DNA of 64,000 bases from Asterias amurensis (GCF_032118995.1 NC_092660.1:18524501-18588500); one strand, 5' to 3'. Positions 45,247 through 58,982 are shown, counted from the stretch's first letter. Notes: generated from the sequence alone by a model not told the origin. Made by a program: numbers and translations.

Positions 45247-45717
45247 GGTAATTACTCCAAATAATTGTTAGCACGGGAGAGCTGTTGATTATAACACATT
45301 TTTGAAGCAGCTCCCTCTGAAGTAACGTAGTTTTTGAGAAAGAAATTTGTCACCCAAATAATATTAAAAGACTTCAGGCCTCAAACCACTTTCAGGCATC
45401 TGAAAGCACACAATAATTTATTATGATTTTTGGGGTTGAACAAAGAACTGACTAGAGTGGGATTCGAACCAACGACCTACGCGTATCAACGTGCGGCGCT
45501 CTACCAACTGAGCTATCTATAGCCTTGTGTTCGCAGTTTTCCTATTTTGTCAGTATGTTTGTTAATAATAATTATTTTTGCAATACAAGGATGTTTTCTC
45601 TTCATATTCTTGCAACTTCGGTGACCAACGTCCAAATGTTCACAGATTTGTTATTGTATGCATATGTTGGGATACACCAAGTTGAGAAAACTGGTCTTTG
45701 ACAATTACCACGTGTCC
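45247..45717. repeat. Degenerate TTAA-type MITE split by a tRNA-like SINE
   Basis: Outer parts show the family blocks ('GCAGCTCCCTCTGAAG', 'GTTGGGATACACCAAG', 'CAATTACCACGTGTCC'). The inner 45445-45530 is a tRNA-like insertion. Confidence 0.65.
45448..45524 (-). ncRNA. tRNA-like sequence with good acceptor pairing
   Basis: On the minus strand: A-box 'TAGCTCAGTTGGTAGAGCGC', B-box 'GGTTCGAATCC', acceptor arms GGCTATA and TCTAGTC pairing at six of seven positions with one wobble. The anticodon arm is ambiguous, and the insertion sits inside a MITE, so a SINE head is the better guess. Confidence 0.5.
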
Positions 45718-46399
45718 GAGTCCACCCATGATTCTTTTTTTTTAGGTCCCCATCACGTGTCCTTCTTTGTTTCTTCTATTGTTCTTTCCGTTAAACCATC
45801 TCTGCCACCTCAAAATAAGAAAACTGACGCCCTCCCGACAGCTCCCGGCCTGCCGTAACGCAGTCGTTTTCTCCGGTGGGGGAGGGAGATCCATTTACCG
45901 GTCACGTTTCGACGAACCACGCTACGAAAACAAGTCGATAAATCTTCACTGCTGTTCCTCCCCAACTGCGTGGGAGAAAATCCAACCATCCCGGGTACAA
46001 TCATTCAGCATCATTCGATGAAGCAAGGTCAAGTCTGGGAAATTTGAGTCAAGGATCGAATTTGGTCGTTAAAAAAGCAAGGGGCTTGCAACTTCGGATT
46101 TCACAGAGTGAGTCCCACTCTGTATGCGACCCAAAATGAAACAAACCCACTTGAAACGTTAACAGCGACAAAACAATAATCCTTGTCGAGTGGACTCCAT
46201 TAATATCCCCATTTATCAACAAACCCCCAAACAAACAACCAAACGAACAAACAAACAATGAACAATGAACAAACAAAAACACGACCGAAAACACCAACAA
46301 CATTTCAGGCATAAACATTTCAATTATAAAAGACACAAATTCCATGGGAAAAGTGCTAAATAGAGAACTTTGGGGATAATAAAAACCACAACAACTACA
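45718..46399. other. Intergenic, no gene seen
   Basis: A minus-strand ORF at 46049-46345 derives from AAAC/CAAA-rich DNA and is rejected. No other support for genes. Confidence 0.4.
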
Positions 46400-46545
46400 A
46401 AAGCATGTGTCTATACAATCATATAAAATGCTTTTTGGAAGAAATCAGTTTTCAAAACATAAATTCTGTCTGTTTCCCTGAGGCACAAAGTCAGCTGGTT
46501 CCATAAAGGGGCAATGGCGGAAAGCTCTCACACCTTAAAGGGAAG
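46400..46545 (-). mobile_element. LINE 3' scrap (reverse-transcriptase ORF C-terminal end)
   Basis: Minus-strand translation gives 'ELSAIAPLWNQLTLCLRETD' followed by 'VLKTDFFQKAF', like the common 'FS.AAP.LWN.LP..LR...S...FK..LKT.LF' end of CR1/RTE-type LINEs. Short, with in-frame stops around it; no other LINE parts nearby. Confidence 0.45.
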
Positions 46546-46895
46546 ATACACGTTTGGTACTAAAAATTAACTTAAAACACTAGCATTGAAGAGCTGTTGA
46601 TAGTATAAAACATTGTGGGAAACAACTCCCTCTGAAGTAACGTAGTTTTTGAGAAAGAGGTAATTTCTCACTAAAATAATCTCACTACAGACTTCTAGCT
46701 ACAAGTCTTTTATTCATATCTGAACGCACACAAATTCGTCCAACAAGGGTGTTTTTTCTTTCATCATTTTCTCGCAACTTCGATGACCGATTGAGCTCAA
46801 ATTTTCACAGGTTTGTTATTTTATGCATATGTTGAGATACACCAAGTGAGAAGACTGGTCTTTGACAATTCCCAAACATGTACCTTCCCTTTAAG
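46540..46895. repeat. TTAA-type MITE variant
   Basis: Ends 'CTTAAAGGGAAGATACACG' and 'ACCTTCCCTTTAAG', with the usual interior ('GAGATACACCAAGTGAGAAG'). The terminal sequence differs from the main family, so it is a subfamily. Confidence 0.75.
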
Positions 46896-47348
46896 TCTCC
46901 AACTTAATCATCAAAAATGGTGTAAATTGCCATTGTACTCGATTTATCATTCTGAGAACAAAATAATATTGTTCTGTAAATGTTTTTAAAAACATTATTT
47001 TCCAAGAGTGTAGACATTTCCATTGTTGTTAAACACACCGCGCTGGTTGGCATGGACAGCCGAATGCACGCAAAACATTTTATCGTATTTTTTAATATCA
47101 GATACTCTGACCAAACTCAATTTTTTTTTCGGCTGAACTTTCATTTTCAATACCATAAAATACCTTCTAAGATTGGTTGCTTTGTTTCCAATCAATTCAA
47201 CACAACATTTAGTTGTGTGACATTCTTTTACAAACTGTGGCCAATAAACTATAGTTGACGCCCTCTGTTGTTGGAATTGATCCGAACAGTCCTGTAGACG
47301 GTCCTGGTCGTCGAGTAATACAAAACACGGTCACAAATCAAGACTGAG
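46896..47348. other. Intergenic, no gene seen
   Basis: AT-rich. ORF 46980-47258 has no recognisable features. Confidence 0.4.
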
Positions 47349-47521
47349 TGCCCTTTTAGAAAGCACGGCTTCGGCTTGGGTTCGGCTTCAGGCTCCAGCC
47401 CCTCTCGTCTGACGCCATGAGCGCGTACACGCAAAGCACGTGCAATTGTCAAAACAACCGCGGGGCCAAGCTATAGCCTGAGCCGAATCGAAAGCCAAAA
47501 CCGTGGTTTCTAAAAGGGCCT
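47349..47521. repeat. Palindromic MITE, 'AAAGGGCC' family
   Basis: Left 'GCCCTTTTAGAAAGCACGGC', right 'CCGTGGTTTCTAAAAGGGCC', interior 'GTGCAATTGTCAAAACAACC'. Same family as 3427-3600, in inverted orientation. Confidence 0.7.
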
Positions 47522-47689
47522 AAGAGCTAGGGGCCTCGATTGTAAACTGTATAGGCTATACTATACTAAGGCTAATTTTTGAAGTGTAAGAAAGGAGCAG
47601 AGGTCACTGAAGGAGGGGGATAGTCATCCTGGTCATACATCCAAGTACATGTTCAACAGTATACAAATGTACATGTAGGCCCTTGACAC

Positions 47690-47840
47690 CGCTCTAGAAC
47701 TGCAAGGGTCGTAGGTTCGAATCCCACCCGAGAAACATGCCTGGGATATTTTTTTCACAGGACTCGGGAAAGTACTGAGTATACAGTGCTAATACACATC
47801 GGTGTATGGGTAAAAACCTAAATTAATATTCTTTATCCCC
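47690..47840 (+). repeat. SINE fragment with B-box
   Basis: B-box 'AGGTTCGAATCCCACCC', then the tail 'CATGCCTGGGATATTTTTTT' and 'GTACTGAGTATACAG'. The tail alone is found inverted within the MITEs at 17190-17290, 30095-30195 and 61370-61470. Confidence 0.6.
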
Positions 47841-48449
47841 GATGCAAATTTAACATCTCTTATAGGTAAGGGAATATAATGATGTGAAAACGGTTGAAAT
47901 GCGACTGCCGTGAACTTACTGCATCGTTATTTGTGCAGCACGTTTTAAGGCACCGGACAACTTTTGTAATTGTCCCTCATACAAATGGTCTTGACTTATT
48001 TTGTTGTCAGGTCCACAATTCGTACGTAGCGTTTAAGCACAAAAGGCAAAACGGTTTTCCAATCACATTGCAGTTATTTTGTTCCCGTTCAGTGTCTGTA
48101 ATTGGTTCATCGCTTGTTCAAGTGTAGCATCAAGATTTTTCCCATGGCATTCAATCCGTGATTTGAGACTGCCATCCGAAGGTAAAAACATAAAAACAGT
48201 GAAATTATTTCCAATGAAAGTTTTTAAATCGTTTCAACGGGACTTGACTTTGGCTGAACAGGATTGTAAGTTGTTTTCAAGAGCAAGTTTGCAGCGTAAT
48301 GTAATCCTACATTATGTAAATGTTTATGCTAATGAGCGGAGGTTGATCATGCGTACTGCACGGCTTCAATAAAGCACTCACGATACTGACAATTGTCAAC
48401 TCATGTTTCATTTTGTTACTGTCGTACATACAATACAAATTAATGCCCA
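47841..48449. other. Intergenic, no gene seen
   Basis: Unique sequence before the SRCR 3' module homology begins near 48450. No supported gene. Confidence 0.35.
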
Positions 48450-48893
48450 GAACATGACAAACAGGTTTATAAAAAAGTCCCCATTTTAGATTGTCTTTCT
48501 TGAGCTTTGTGAGTTGCATATGATGTGATTTGTTAAACGAATAAACACTTATTGTAACACTTATACTGAATAGGGGTGTTTAACTTCATTGTACGTTTTT
48601 TCAATGTTGTCATTTAAGTACAACAAGAATATCATTTAACACCATTACATTTTTTGTCATAACAAAACAGACTATAGAGTTATATTAAGAAATTGTGTGT
48701 AGTAAAGTTTGAGTTTAACATACAGAATGACAACATTTAGGTTTGAGCGAAGCACTGCTCTCTGTACCCTAATCTTTGGACATACAAAAGAGACAGGGCA
48801 CAGGCCAAAAACAACTGTCATGACAAACAAACAAATACACATAAAAAACTACACATTAAACTACGGCAATGAGTCAATGACACATTATGCACA

Positions 48894-49258
48894 TTAGAAA
48901 TCAATATAAGAAGAAAATCCTTGCCATGGGAAAGGATGACTAAGCGTCTGGCAACGGACTCCAGCATCCTCGGAATGGGCGCAGTTGTGCACACCGACGG
49001 TGAGATGAGAGCATGACCAGACTGAGTCTTCGGTCCCATCACACTGTACGTCATCAAGCCAGATCTGCCCCGTCCCAGTGGTGTACGATGAGCTCTGTAG
49101 AACTGTGCCGTCTGCGTAACCCAACTGACGGCAGACCACGGTGGCGTCGTCATTATCCCAGTAGTCGTCGCAAACGGTGCCCCACTGTCCATCGTAGAAG
49201 ACCTCCACTCTCCCCTCGTACGTGTGCTGACCACCGACAAGACGAATCACCGAAGTCC
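48894..49258 (-). CDS. SRCR gene, terminal coding exon (second module)
   Basis: Same acceptor and SRCR domain as 18899-19254, but the tail after the last Cys reads 'QTLSHPFPWQGFSSYIDF' before the stop. It is nine bases longer than the unit A exon, an in-frame difference. The poly(A) hexamer of the sister module is mutated here. Confidence 0.85.
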
Positions 49259-49946
49259 CTTCAAAAGAAACAGCGGGAAGAAAAACATATAAATTTTATG
49301 TATTCTGCATAACCTCGCGAGATTCACTGAGATTTGATGGTTTCATGAAGGAAGTCAGTCGTCCCAACCCAGTTCCAAAGTCACCTACGACAAAGTCGCA
49401 CCCGTATCACCCCCTGGGGGAGTATACCACTGTGACTCATAGCACAGTTGATAGAGCATCTGCCCGGAGAGTCAGGGGTCTTCGGTTCAAATCCAAATGA
49501 GGACTATTTTCTTTAATCACAGATTTTATATTAGACACTCGGACTTCTTTCCTCAATGGGTACTATTCCCGACTACTATGGAACTTCTCACGAGGACTAC
49601 TCTGTACCACATACGACCCTTACAAAGCTTATTGAGGAGGGAGGTTGCATTAAAGAATTGTGAATCCGTCTTAAATCCATCCCATGCGTCAATGTGTTCC
49701 AGTGGTTAGACTACAGCACTTGCATACAAGGTTGTGGGTTCGAATCTCCCACCCCAAGCTAACCGCTGATTCCACAATGACTATAGAATAACACTCGTCT
49801 AGTTACCGAATCACAATTGATTTGTGCGATTCTTAACCATAGACGTTAAACCAATTTTCGTATAAAATGAGAGAGATTGGCTGTTGTCAGCTTTTCGTTT
49901 ATATCCCCTTGTGGGAGTTTGCCAAGTTTCCTTGATGGGATGGTCA

Positions 49947-50342
<396 letters not shown>

Positions 50343-50428
50343 TCAAGGAAGAGAATTCATTCATTCATTTATTTATTTTTTTTTTCAGAAAAGTTTACAT
50401 TATATGAAGTTTCGTGGCCTAGCGGTTA

Positions 50429-50971
<543 letters not shown>

Positions 50972-51117
50972 TTATGATGAACTTAACCATGACGTTTTAA
51001 AAAGTTGTTGGTCATTCGGTTCCAGGTTGGTTTACTATTGTCTATCTGTTCGGTGTAAGTTTCAAGTAAGAACGTGTTCCTTAAAGTGTTCTTATTACTC
51101 TTCTTACATCCCTTTTT

Positions 51118-51895
51118 AAAGACACTTGACACTTTTGGGTAGTTGTCAAAGACCAGTCTTCTCACTTGTTGTATCTCATTATATGCACAAAATAACAAAC
51201 CTGTAAACATTTGAATTCAATTGGACGTAGAAGTTGCTAGATAAAAGGAAAAAAACACACCATTGTCACACGAAGTTGTGTGCTTTCAGATGCTTGATTT
51301 CGGGACCTCAAATCTAATTCTGGGGTCTCGAAATGAAATTCAAATATTTTAGTGGAAAGTTACTTCTCTCTCGAAAACTTATTCAGAGGGAGCCATTTAT
51401 CATAATGTGTTATACTAACAAAAGCTCTCCATTGCTCTCCACCAAGTAAGTTTTTATGCTAACAAATTTTGAGTAATTAATTACCAATAGTGTCCACTGC
51501 CTTTAAAGCCAGTGGACACTATTGGTAATTGTCAAAGAGTAGTCTTCACAGTTGGTGTATCTCAACATATCCATAAAACAACAAACCTGTGAAAATTTAA
51601 GCTCAATCGGTCGTCAAAGTTGCGAGATAATAATGAAAGAAAAAACACCCTTGTCACATGAAGTTGTGTGCTCTCTGATGCTTGGTTTCGAGACCTCACA
51701 TTCTATAAACTTGAGGTCTCGAAATCAAATTCGATGAAAATTACTACTTTCTCGAAAACTACGACACTTCAGAGGGAGCTGCTTCTCACATTGTTTTATA
51801 CTATCAACCTCTCCCCATTACTCGTAATCAAGAAAGGTTTTATGATGATAATTGTTTTGAGTAATTACCAATAGTGTCCAGTGCCTTTTAACAGG
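51118..51895. repeat. Two adjacent TTAA-type MITEs (unit D copy)
   Basis: Same pair as 8760-9537, followed by an expanded (AATTC)n at 51930-52013. Confidence 0.85.
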
Positions 51896-52813
51896 CTACT
51901 TGCAGCTACGCTGTACGGTCCGCTTCACTTCAATTCAATTCAATTCAATTCAGTTCAATTCAATTCAATTCAAATCAATTCAATTCAATTCAATTCAATT
52001 CAATTCAATTCAAGTTAACATTTATTTCATTCTCACTGGGTAGCTTTGACCCGCTTCATTTCTCCCCACTTCTCAAACCCCTTTTCCAGTCGATTTTTTC
52101 TTGACTTTGCAGTCTTGATGTAGAAGAGTGAAACTTTCACTGTGGTGTCAGTTTTACTCTTTTGAAAGTCTTTCGAGAGTGAAAGTCAATCTGTGTCACT
52201 CTTTTTGAGTGAAATTTGGACTCTAAAATAATAGAGTTGAAAGTACCCGTCTTTCACTCTAAAAAGAGAAGCTGCCACAACATGGCTCTTTGCAAGAGTG
52301 GTACGGTGGAAAAAACGAGTGATTTTCCACTCGTTTGACAAATATTTCCCATTTAAAAGCACTACGACATTGGCAATTTCGTTGTGCCGAATAAAAATTG
52401 CTGCCTGGCACACTTTCAATCTGAAAAAAAATCCCCCCCCCCCGTTTTGAAAAATCCTGGATCCGCCCCTGGTTGGCATAACCTCCAGTGATGCCGGGCT
52501 GAAAACTTAAACTAAAATGTGACGTAAGATATTCGGGCTATGGAAAAACCCAGCTAACCGTATCACTCAAAATGGGAGAGATTTAAAGTTAATCAAAAAG
52601 ATTGTTATTTAATTAGGGACCAATCGATTTTTTTAATTTAAAAATAAATCCTAAGCATGTAAACAATTATATCTGAAAGCTTTAGTTTAAATCTGAAAAT
52701 GGATTAGTCCCTGACTATAATCCTTTTAAATCCCTCCCATTAAGAGTTCGTATTAACTTATTGGTCGTTGTATTTCATGATAGATTGTTTTCTCCAGAGC
52801 TAGACATGTACCT

Positions 52814-53169
52814 ATACACTCTAAAAACTAAAGAGTTGAATCCAACACTTGCATGAGTTCGGTGAGTGACTAAACTTTGAAAGTGTTGGATCCAGCGTTG
52901 CGTTTGTTAAAAACTAGCAATTTAAATTGTTGATCCAACGCAAAAAGGGTTAATTCGACAATTTAAGTGTTATTTCAACATTTCTAAAACAAAATCCTTT
53001 GAATTGTTGGATCAGCTTTTTAAAAGTTAAACTGGCACTTAAATTGTTGACCGAATACCTTAAAATGCTAGATTTAACATATAAAATGCTGGATACAACA
53101 CTTTCAAAGTGTAGTCACTCACCGAACTCATGCAAGTGTTGGATTCAACTCTTTAGTTTTTAGAGTGTA
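52814..53169. repeat. TA-flanked inverted-repeat element (unit D copy)
   Basis: Same as 10379-10734. Confidence 0.75.
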
Positions 53170-53839
53170 GTTTCTGAGCAGACCTTCTTTTGTCGTAAAC
53201 ATTGGGGGAAAACCTGTAGGATTTGACTAGCTTGTTCATTATCAAGTGTGAGTTGTATTTTTTTTCAACATTGATGACTTTTGTTTGTTTAAATTGCACC
53301 TTTCTAATTTTATCCGAAACCATTTAGTTTACAATTCGTGTATATACTTTCTTACTGCTGTTGCCATTTTGTTTATCAATAAAATGACAAAACACGTTGA
53401 TTCCATTGTTTTCTAACCAAATAATTATTTTATGCCCGTTGCATTTTCTACGGAACCCTGGAACTAACTTGTTGAGATCCTGAGATAGTTATATATTGCA
53501 GGATGATGACATCATAAACTTGAGTTGGCGTCTTTGGCGACATCTCGGGATGAAGATCTTGAACTTTGATTGGTATCTTAACAAAAATATTGTATCTTCT
53601 TCTTCCACCTTCAAAAGATTGAAGATTTTACACGCACTGCGTGTGTGCGCATGGGTTGGTTTGAGGTAAAACATGAACTATTGTGCCAAGTGCAGTTAGA
53701 ACTACCTGTACTGTACAGGTGCGAGTAAAAAGCTGGAGATGAGGTTACTTCAGCCAGAGTTTTAGTAATAAAGGCCTATTATACACAGACAGCATTTCCA
53801 CGAAAGTGAACGGCTTGCGTCTACCCCGTGACCGGGTCG

Positions 53840-54283
53840 GTCGAGTTGGTCTTTGAAAAGCGTTCTGTAACCGTTTGCTATAAAATGCATAATGGGTAGA
53901 AAGATGTTGTAGAATACAATGATCTACACAAATGACCCTGCGCATAAATTTCTGCGCCTTGAACACCCAGCAGGGTAGTTACGTGCGCATTTCAAGTCTT
54001 ATTTTTATTATATTATTATATCACTCGAAATTGCGTGGTTTTCTTTTTACCTCGTCGACTATTCACGGTCGGCCATTTATGGGAGTCAAATTTTTGACAT
54101 GGCCGACCGTGTTTAGTTCGCGACGTAAAAGAAAAACCGTGCAATTTTTAGTCATACTTGTGTGGATCATTTATATATTCTGCTTTTAAAACATCTTCCT
54201 AACCACCATATGCATTTCATAACAAACGGCTTCAAACGCTTTTTATAGACCAACTCGTCCGATCCAAGGCAACGTGTTCCCTT
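53840..54283. repeat. TTAA MITE, interrupted (unit D copy)
   Basis: Paralogous to 11405-11848. Confidence 0.7.
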
Positions 54284-54597
54284 AAGCACACGAAACGGTA
54301 ACCGTAAATCGGCTGTTAAATGGAAGGGATTACAAAGTTAATCCAAAAGATTGTAAATAGGGACCAAACCATTTTTAGATTTAAAATTAATTGAACTCAT
54401 TGTTCCTGTATTTTGAACGATCCAACGGAACGCACGCGGAACTGTATAGCCGATGTCGTCGTATCGGACACGGCCTTTAATAGTAATACGCTGGTCGGTC
54501 TCATTCTTCGTGAGCTCGATCAATTGAATTATCTATTGACCCTTTCTGTGTGGAGCTGTATTTATGGTAGTTTGTCATCGTCGTATGGCCACTTACG

Positions 54598-54749
54598 CCG
54601 TCAAGTTTAGTGGGGACATAACACCGAGGGAATACTATAATACTTCTCTGCTACTTTAGACAAGATGTGTTTTTTGAGCCATCATGTCGTTATCCATAAA
54701 TCTCACTTTTTTCCAGAACCCTGAACCTTCAGGAACAGTCAAAAACTAA
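54598..54749 (+). pseudogene. Orphan GNAT promoter and start-codon relic (unit D)
   Basis: Third copy of the relic, ATG at 54684. Confidence 0.7.
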
Positions 54750-54809
54750 ATTTGGTCGCGACTTTTTGCGACTTTGGAAAAATATTCAATTTTGAATTTG
54801 TATACCCCT

Positions 54810-55126
54810 TAGTCTTGGCCCAAGACGATGGTGCTTGATTCTGGATAGTGTACTACGCGCGGTTGAATCGCCAAAGCGCGCCCGCCACGGTATGATTTAG
54901 TTACGTGGACGGCTTGAGATCTAGACTACACAGTGTAGTCGGTCGAATCGCCAAAGCGCGCCCGCCACGGTATGATTTAGTTACGTGGACGGCTTGAGAT
55001 CTAGACTACACAGTGATCTCAAGCCGTCCACGTAACTAAATCATACCGTGGCGGGTGCGCTTTGGCGATTCAACCGCGCGTAGTACACTATCAAGAATCA
55101 AGCACCATCGTCTTGGGCCAAGACTA
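54810..55126. mobile_element. 317-bp fold-back MITE (unit D copy)
   Basis: Identical layout and length to 12375-12691, with TATACCCCT at 54801-54809 and 55127-55135. Confidence 0.88.
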
Positions 55127-55334
55127 TATACCCCTATGAGAGACGCCTGTTTTTGACTCAACCACCTGTATGACGGGTGCGTGTGTCAGCGGTCATATTG
55201 CTCTGTTCAGCATCAAAGAAAGGCCACCATTTATGAGTACCGCTTTTGGAAACCTTTATGACAACACACTTTGCATCGCAAAAATTTCTCACCATTTTTT
55301 CTTTGATATGCCTATGGTTAGACAAAAGTCGTGT

Positions 55335-55838
55335 CAACTGTACGCCGTCTGGCGACGACACCGAGGGAATACTATAATACTTCTCTGCTATTTTGGACAA
55401 CTGTACGCCGTCAATATATAGTGGCGACGACACCGAGGGAATATACTATAATACTTCTCTGCTATTTTGGACAACTGTACGCCGTCAATATATAGTGGCG
55501 ACGACACCGAGGGAATATACTGTAATACTTCTCTGCTATTTTGGACAACTGTACGCCGTCAATATATAGTGGCGACGACACCGAGGGAATATACTATAAT
55601 ACTTCTCTGCTATTTTGGACAACTGTACGCCGTCAATATATAGTGGCGACGACACCGAGGGAATATACTATAATACTTCTCTGCTATTTTGGACAACTGT
55701 ACGCCGTCAATATATAGTGGCGACGACACCGAGGGAATATACTATAATACTTCTCTGCTATTTTGGACAACTGTACGCCGTCAATATATAGTGGCGACGA
55801 CACCGAGGGAATACTATAATACTTCTCTGCTATTTTGG
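55335..55838 (+). promoter_or_regulatory. Promoter-proximal tandem repeat, 7 units
   Basis: Longest promoter array in the window: seven 'CTGTACGCC' units, mostly 74 bp, with single-base variants (for example 'ATACTGTAATAC' in the third). The sister array in unit A has five. Confidence 0.7.
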
Positions 55839-55865
55839 ACAAGATCTGCTTGCTGATGATCCATC

Positions 55866-56465
55866 ATGTCGTTATCCATTCGCTGTCTTCACACTCGACC
55901 GGACCTAATCGTCTCGTGCTCGAAGCTTTTGAAGAGCGTCTGGCCCTGTTCAAGGGTTGAGCGTCTGCAGCATTTGGAGAACGAGAACTGCACTGGGTTC
56001 CCGTGTTCGTTAGTTCTCATTGACCATAGAGAGAACCGGCCAGATTCCGTAATCGGACATTTGCGGATTGTTCCGGTAAAGTTCCCGATTCAACCGAAAA
56101 GCGTGTATCTTGAGGCAGGTTGTGTAGACAAATCCAGACAAATGGAGGGATTGTACAAACAAATGCTGAGTTTTGCCGACAAATTTGCGTCTGAAACCTT
56201 GGAGTGTCAACAGATCTTTGGGTGGATTTTCAAAGATTTTAACCCGTTTGTCAAAAGTATAGGGTATGTTGAATGCCCAGACTTTACGGTCCGAGCAGTT
56301 GGAGCTAATGCACTGGAACCATTTGGCACCCCGAGATTTTGGACCAAAGACACACCGCCCCCTGACAACTGGAAGTTCGCCCCCGATGGTTCCATCATAA
56401 CGAAGGACGCCTTGCTGAATACGGTCATGATAAAGAAAACTTGTGGAGCCAAGATGGAACTTTGA
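55866..56465 (+). CDS. NAA80-like: Array GNAT (NAA80-like), class alpha, unit D
   Basis: 199 aa, intronless; differs from 13281 only at Thr43 and Ala195. Alpha features: Q-M-E-G-L-Y, 'LSFADKFAS', 'NPFVKSIGY'. It lies behind the seven-unit promoter repeat. Confidence 0.85.
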   Translation: MSLSIRCLHTRPDLIVSCSKLLKSVWPCSRVERLQHLENENCTGFPCSLVLIDHRENRPDSVIGHLRIVPVKFPIQPKSVYLEAGCVDKSRQMEGLYKQMLSFADKFASETLECQQIFGWIFKDFNPFVKSIGYVECPDFTVRAVGANALEPFGTPRFWTKDTPPPDNWKFAPDGSIITKDALLNTVMIKKTCGAKMEL

Positions 56466-57380
56466 CTTTTTTTACTTGCAGCCCCCCCCCCCCCCCCACA
56501 CACACACTATACATTGTAGCTGTGAAGTGACGTACATTTTCACCTGTGGGCTATCGACTTTGGCCGTGTAGTTATATGCTTGGAGTTTAAACCCATCAAA
56601 CAAAATGAAACATTCAACCTCGGTGATTTCATCTCAATCAAAGCCATGAGTTTTGGCCCTGAGTGCGGGATGCTGGTTGCTTGACAAGATGGCTGCATCG
56701 CAATAAGAAATGCTGTATAGAACAGCTACCTGAGCGGAATGTTTTCAACGGAAATTGTATTTTAACTTGTTTATAATGCACCTGATCATCATTTTAATGT
56801 AATTTTTATATGGTACACTTCTGAATTTTTCGCAATTATCGACTAAAACATCAGGCACCAACCTAAAGGTTTTGAAAAACTAAAAACACTTATGCCGTTG
56901 ACGGCGCGCGTCAAAGGACAATGCCGCTGACGTCATCTCTGGGAGTTTGCTTTGTTATACCTCCACGCTGTAACAAAGCGGCTTTACAAATTGGAGCTCC
57001 CAACTATGACGTTTTGAGAGTGATTACGTAACGGGGCTTTTAGAGAATTTTTTAGGACAATAAGAGAATTTTCCTGGGGCCTACACATGCCTCCAGCTCC
57101 TGCTCTATTGAACATAACATGAATATGTATAGCGTTTAACAAAGACAACGGTCCGAGTAGGGTGGAGCCTTCAGTATCCAACTTGTGATTGGGCGTTGGC
57201 AAGATCTGGACGTGCTACGGTGCTTTGAACGTGTAAAACGAATGATCACTAGTTGGACTCATCCAAAATGTCATGATATTATAATTATGTAGTCGTGTTC
57301 CACCAGTTGCTTTCCAGTACAATTGTATCTTGACCCTTTCTGTGTGGAGCTGTATTTATGGTTGTTTTTCATCGTCGTGT
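56466..57380. other. Spacer between GNAT alpha and beta (unit D)
   Basis: Poly(C)/(CA)n tract and conserved 3' flank; no gene. Confidence 0.5.
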
Positions 57381-57441
57381 CAACTGTACGCCGTCTGGCG
57401 ACGACACCGAGGGAATACTATAATACTTCTCTGCTATTTTG
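57381..57441 (+). promoter_or_regulatory. Promoter-proximal repeat, 1 unit
   Basis: One short unit ('CTGTACGCCGTCTGGCGACG' onward) before the first beta gene, the minimum found at an intact array gene. Confidence 0.65.
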
Positions 57442-57469
57442 GACAAGATCTGCTTGTTGATGATCCATC

Positions 57470-58069
57470 ATGTCGTTATCCATTCGCTGTCTGCACACTC
57501 GACCGGACCTAATCGTCTCGTGCTCGAAGCTTTTGAAGAGCGTCTGGCCCTGTTCCAGGGTTGAGCGTCTGCAACATTTGGAGAACGAGAACTGCACTGG
57601 GTTCCCGTGTTCGTTAGTTCTCATTGACCATGGAGAGAACCGGCCAGATTCCGTCATCGGACATTTGCGGACTATTCCGGTAAAGTTCCCGATTCAACCG
57701 AAAAGCGTGTATCTTGAAGCAGGTTGTGTAGACAAATCCAGACAAATGGAGGGATTGTACAAACAAATGCTGAAATTTGCCGACAAATATGCGTTTGAAA
57801 CCTTGGAGTGTCAACAGATCTTTGGGTGGATTTTCAAAGATTTTAACCCGTTATTCAAAAGTGTAGGGTGGGTTGAATGCCCCGACTTTACGGTCCGAGC
57901 AGTTGGAGCTAATGCACTGGAACCATTTGGCACCCCGAGATTTTGGACCAAAGACACACCGCCCCCTGACAACTGGAAGTTCGCCCCCGATGGTTCCATC
58001 ATAACGAAGGACGCCTTGCTGAATACGGTCATGATAAAGAAAACTTGTGGAACCAAGATGGAACTTTGA
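57470..58069 (+). CDS. NAA80-like: Array GNAT (NAA80-like), class beta, first copy of unit D
   Basis: 199 aa, intronless. Mostly beta ('HLRTIPVKF', 'LKFADKYAF', 'NPLFKSVGW') but with the alpha-type loop Q-M-E-G-L-Y instead of Q-M-E-G-L-L. It could be a gene-conversion mosaic or the ancestral beta state. Confidence 0.85.
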   Translation: MSLSIRCLHTRPDLIVSCSKLLKSVWPCSRVERLQHLENENCTGFPCSLVLIDHGENRPDSVIGHLRTIPVKFPIQPKSVYLEAGCVDKSRQMEGLYKQMLKFADKYAFETLECQQIFGWIFKDFNPLFKSVGWVECPDFTVRAVGANALEPFGTPRFWTKDTPPPDNWKFAPDGSIITKDALLNTVMIKKTCGTKMEL

Positions 58070-58982
58070 CTTTTTTTACTTGCAGCCCCCCCCCCCCCAC
58101 ACACACACTATACATTGTAGCTGTGAAGTGACGTACATTTTCACCTGTGGGCTATCGACTTTGGCCGTGTAGTTATATGCTTGGAGTTTAAACCCATCAA
58201 ACAAAAATGGAACATTCAACCTCGGTGATTTCATCTCAATCAAAGCCATGAGTTTTGGCCCTGAGTGCGGGATGCTGGTTGCTTGACAATATGGCTGCAT
58301 CGCAATAAGAAATTCTGTATAGAACAGCTACCTGAGCGGAATGTTTTCAACGGAAATGGTATTTTAACTTGTTTATAATGCACCTGATCATCAATTTAAT
58401 GTAATTTTTATATGGTACACTTCTGAATTTTTCGCAATTATCGACTAAAACATCAGGCACCAACCTAAAGGTTTTGAAAAACTAAAAACACTTATGCCGT
58501 TGACGGCGCGCGTCAAAGGACAATGCCGCTGACGTCATCTCTGGGAGTTTGCTTTGTTATACCTCCACGCTGTAACAAAGCGGCTTTACAAATTGGAGCT
58601 CCCAACTATGACGTTTTGAGAGTGATTACGTAACGGGGCTTTAAGAGAATTTTTTAGGACACTAAGAGAATTTTCCTGGGGCCTACACATGCCTCGAGCT
58701 CCTGCTCTATTGAACATAACATGAATATGTATAGCGTTTAACAAAGACAACGGTCCGAGTAGGGTGGAGCCTTCAGTATCCAACTTGTGATTGGGCGTTG
58801 GCAAGATCTGGACGTGCTACGGTGCTTTGAACGTGTAAAACGAATGATCACTAGTTGGACTCATCCAAAATGTCATGATATTATAATTATGTAGTCGTGT
58901 TCCACCAGTTGCTTTCCAGTACAATTGTATCTTGACCCTTTCTGTGTGGAGCTGTATTTATGGTTGTTTTTCATCGTCGTGT
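58070..58982. other. Spacer between the two beta genes
   Basis: Same spacer as 13881-14797; no gene. Confidence 0.5.

Noticed and set aside
46049-46345. Hydrophobic minus-strand ORF (98 aa)
   Set aside because: Arises from AAAC/CAAA-rich sequence; no homologous features and no neighbours in support.
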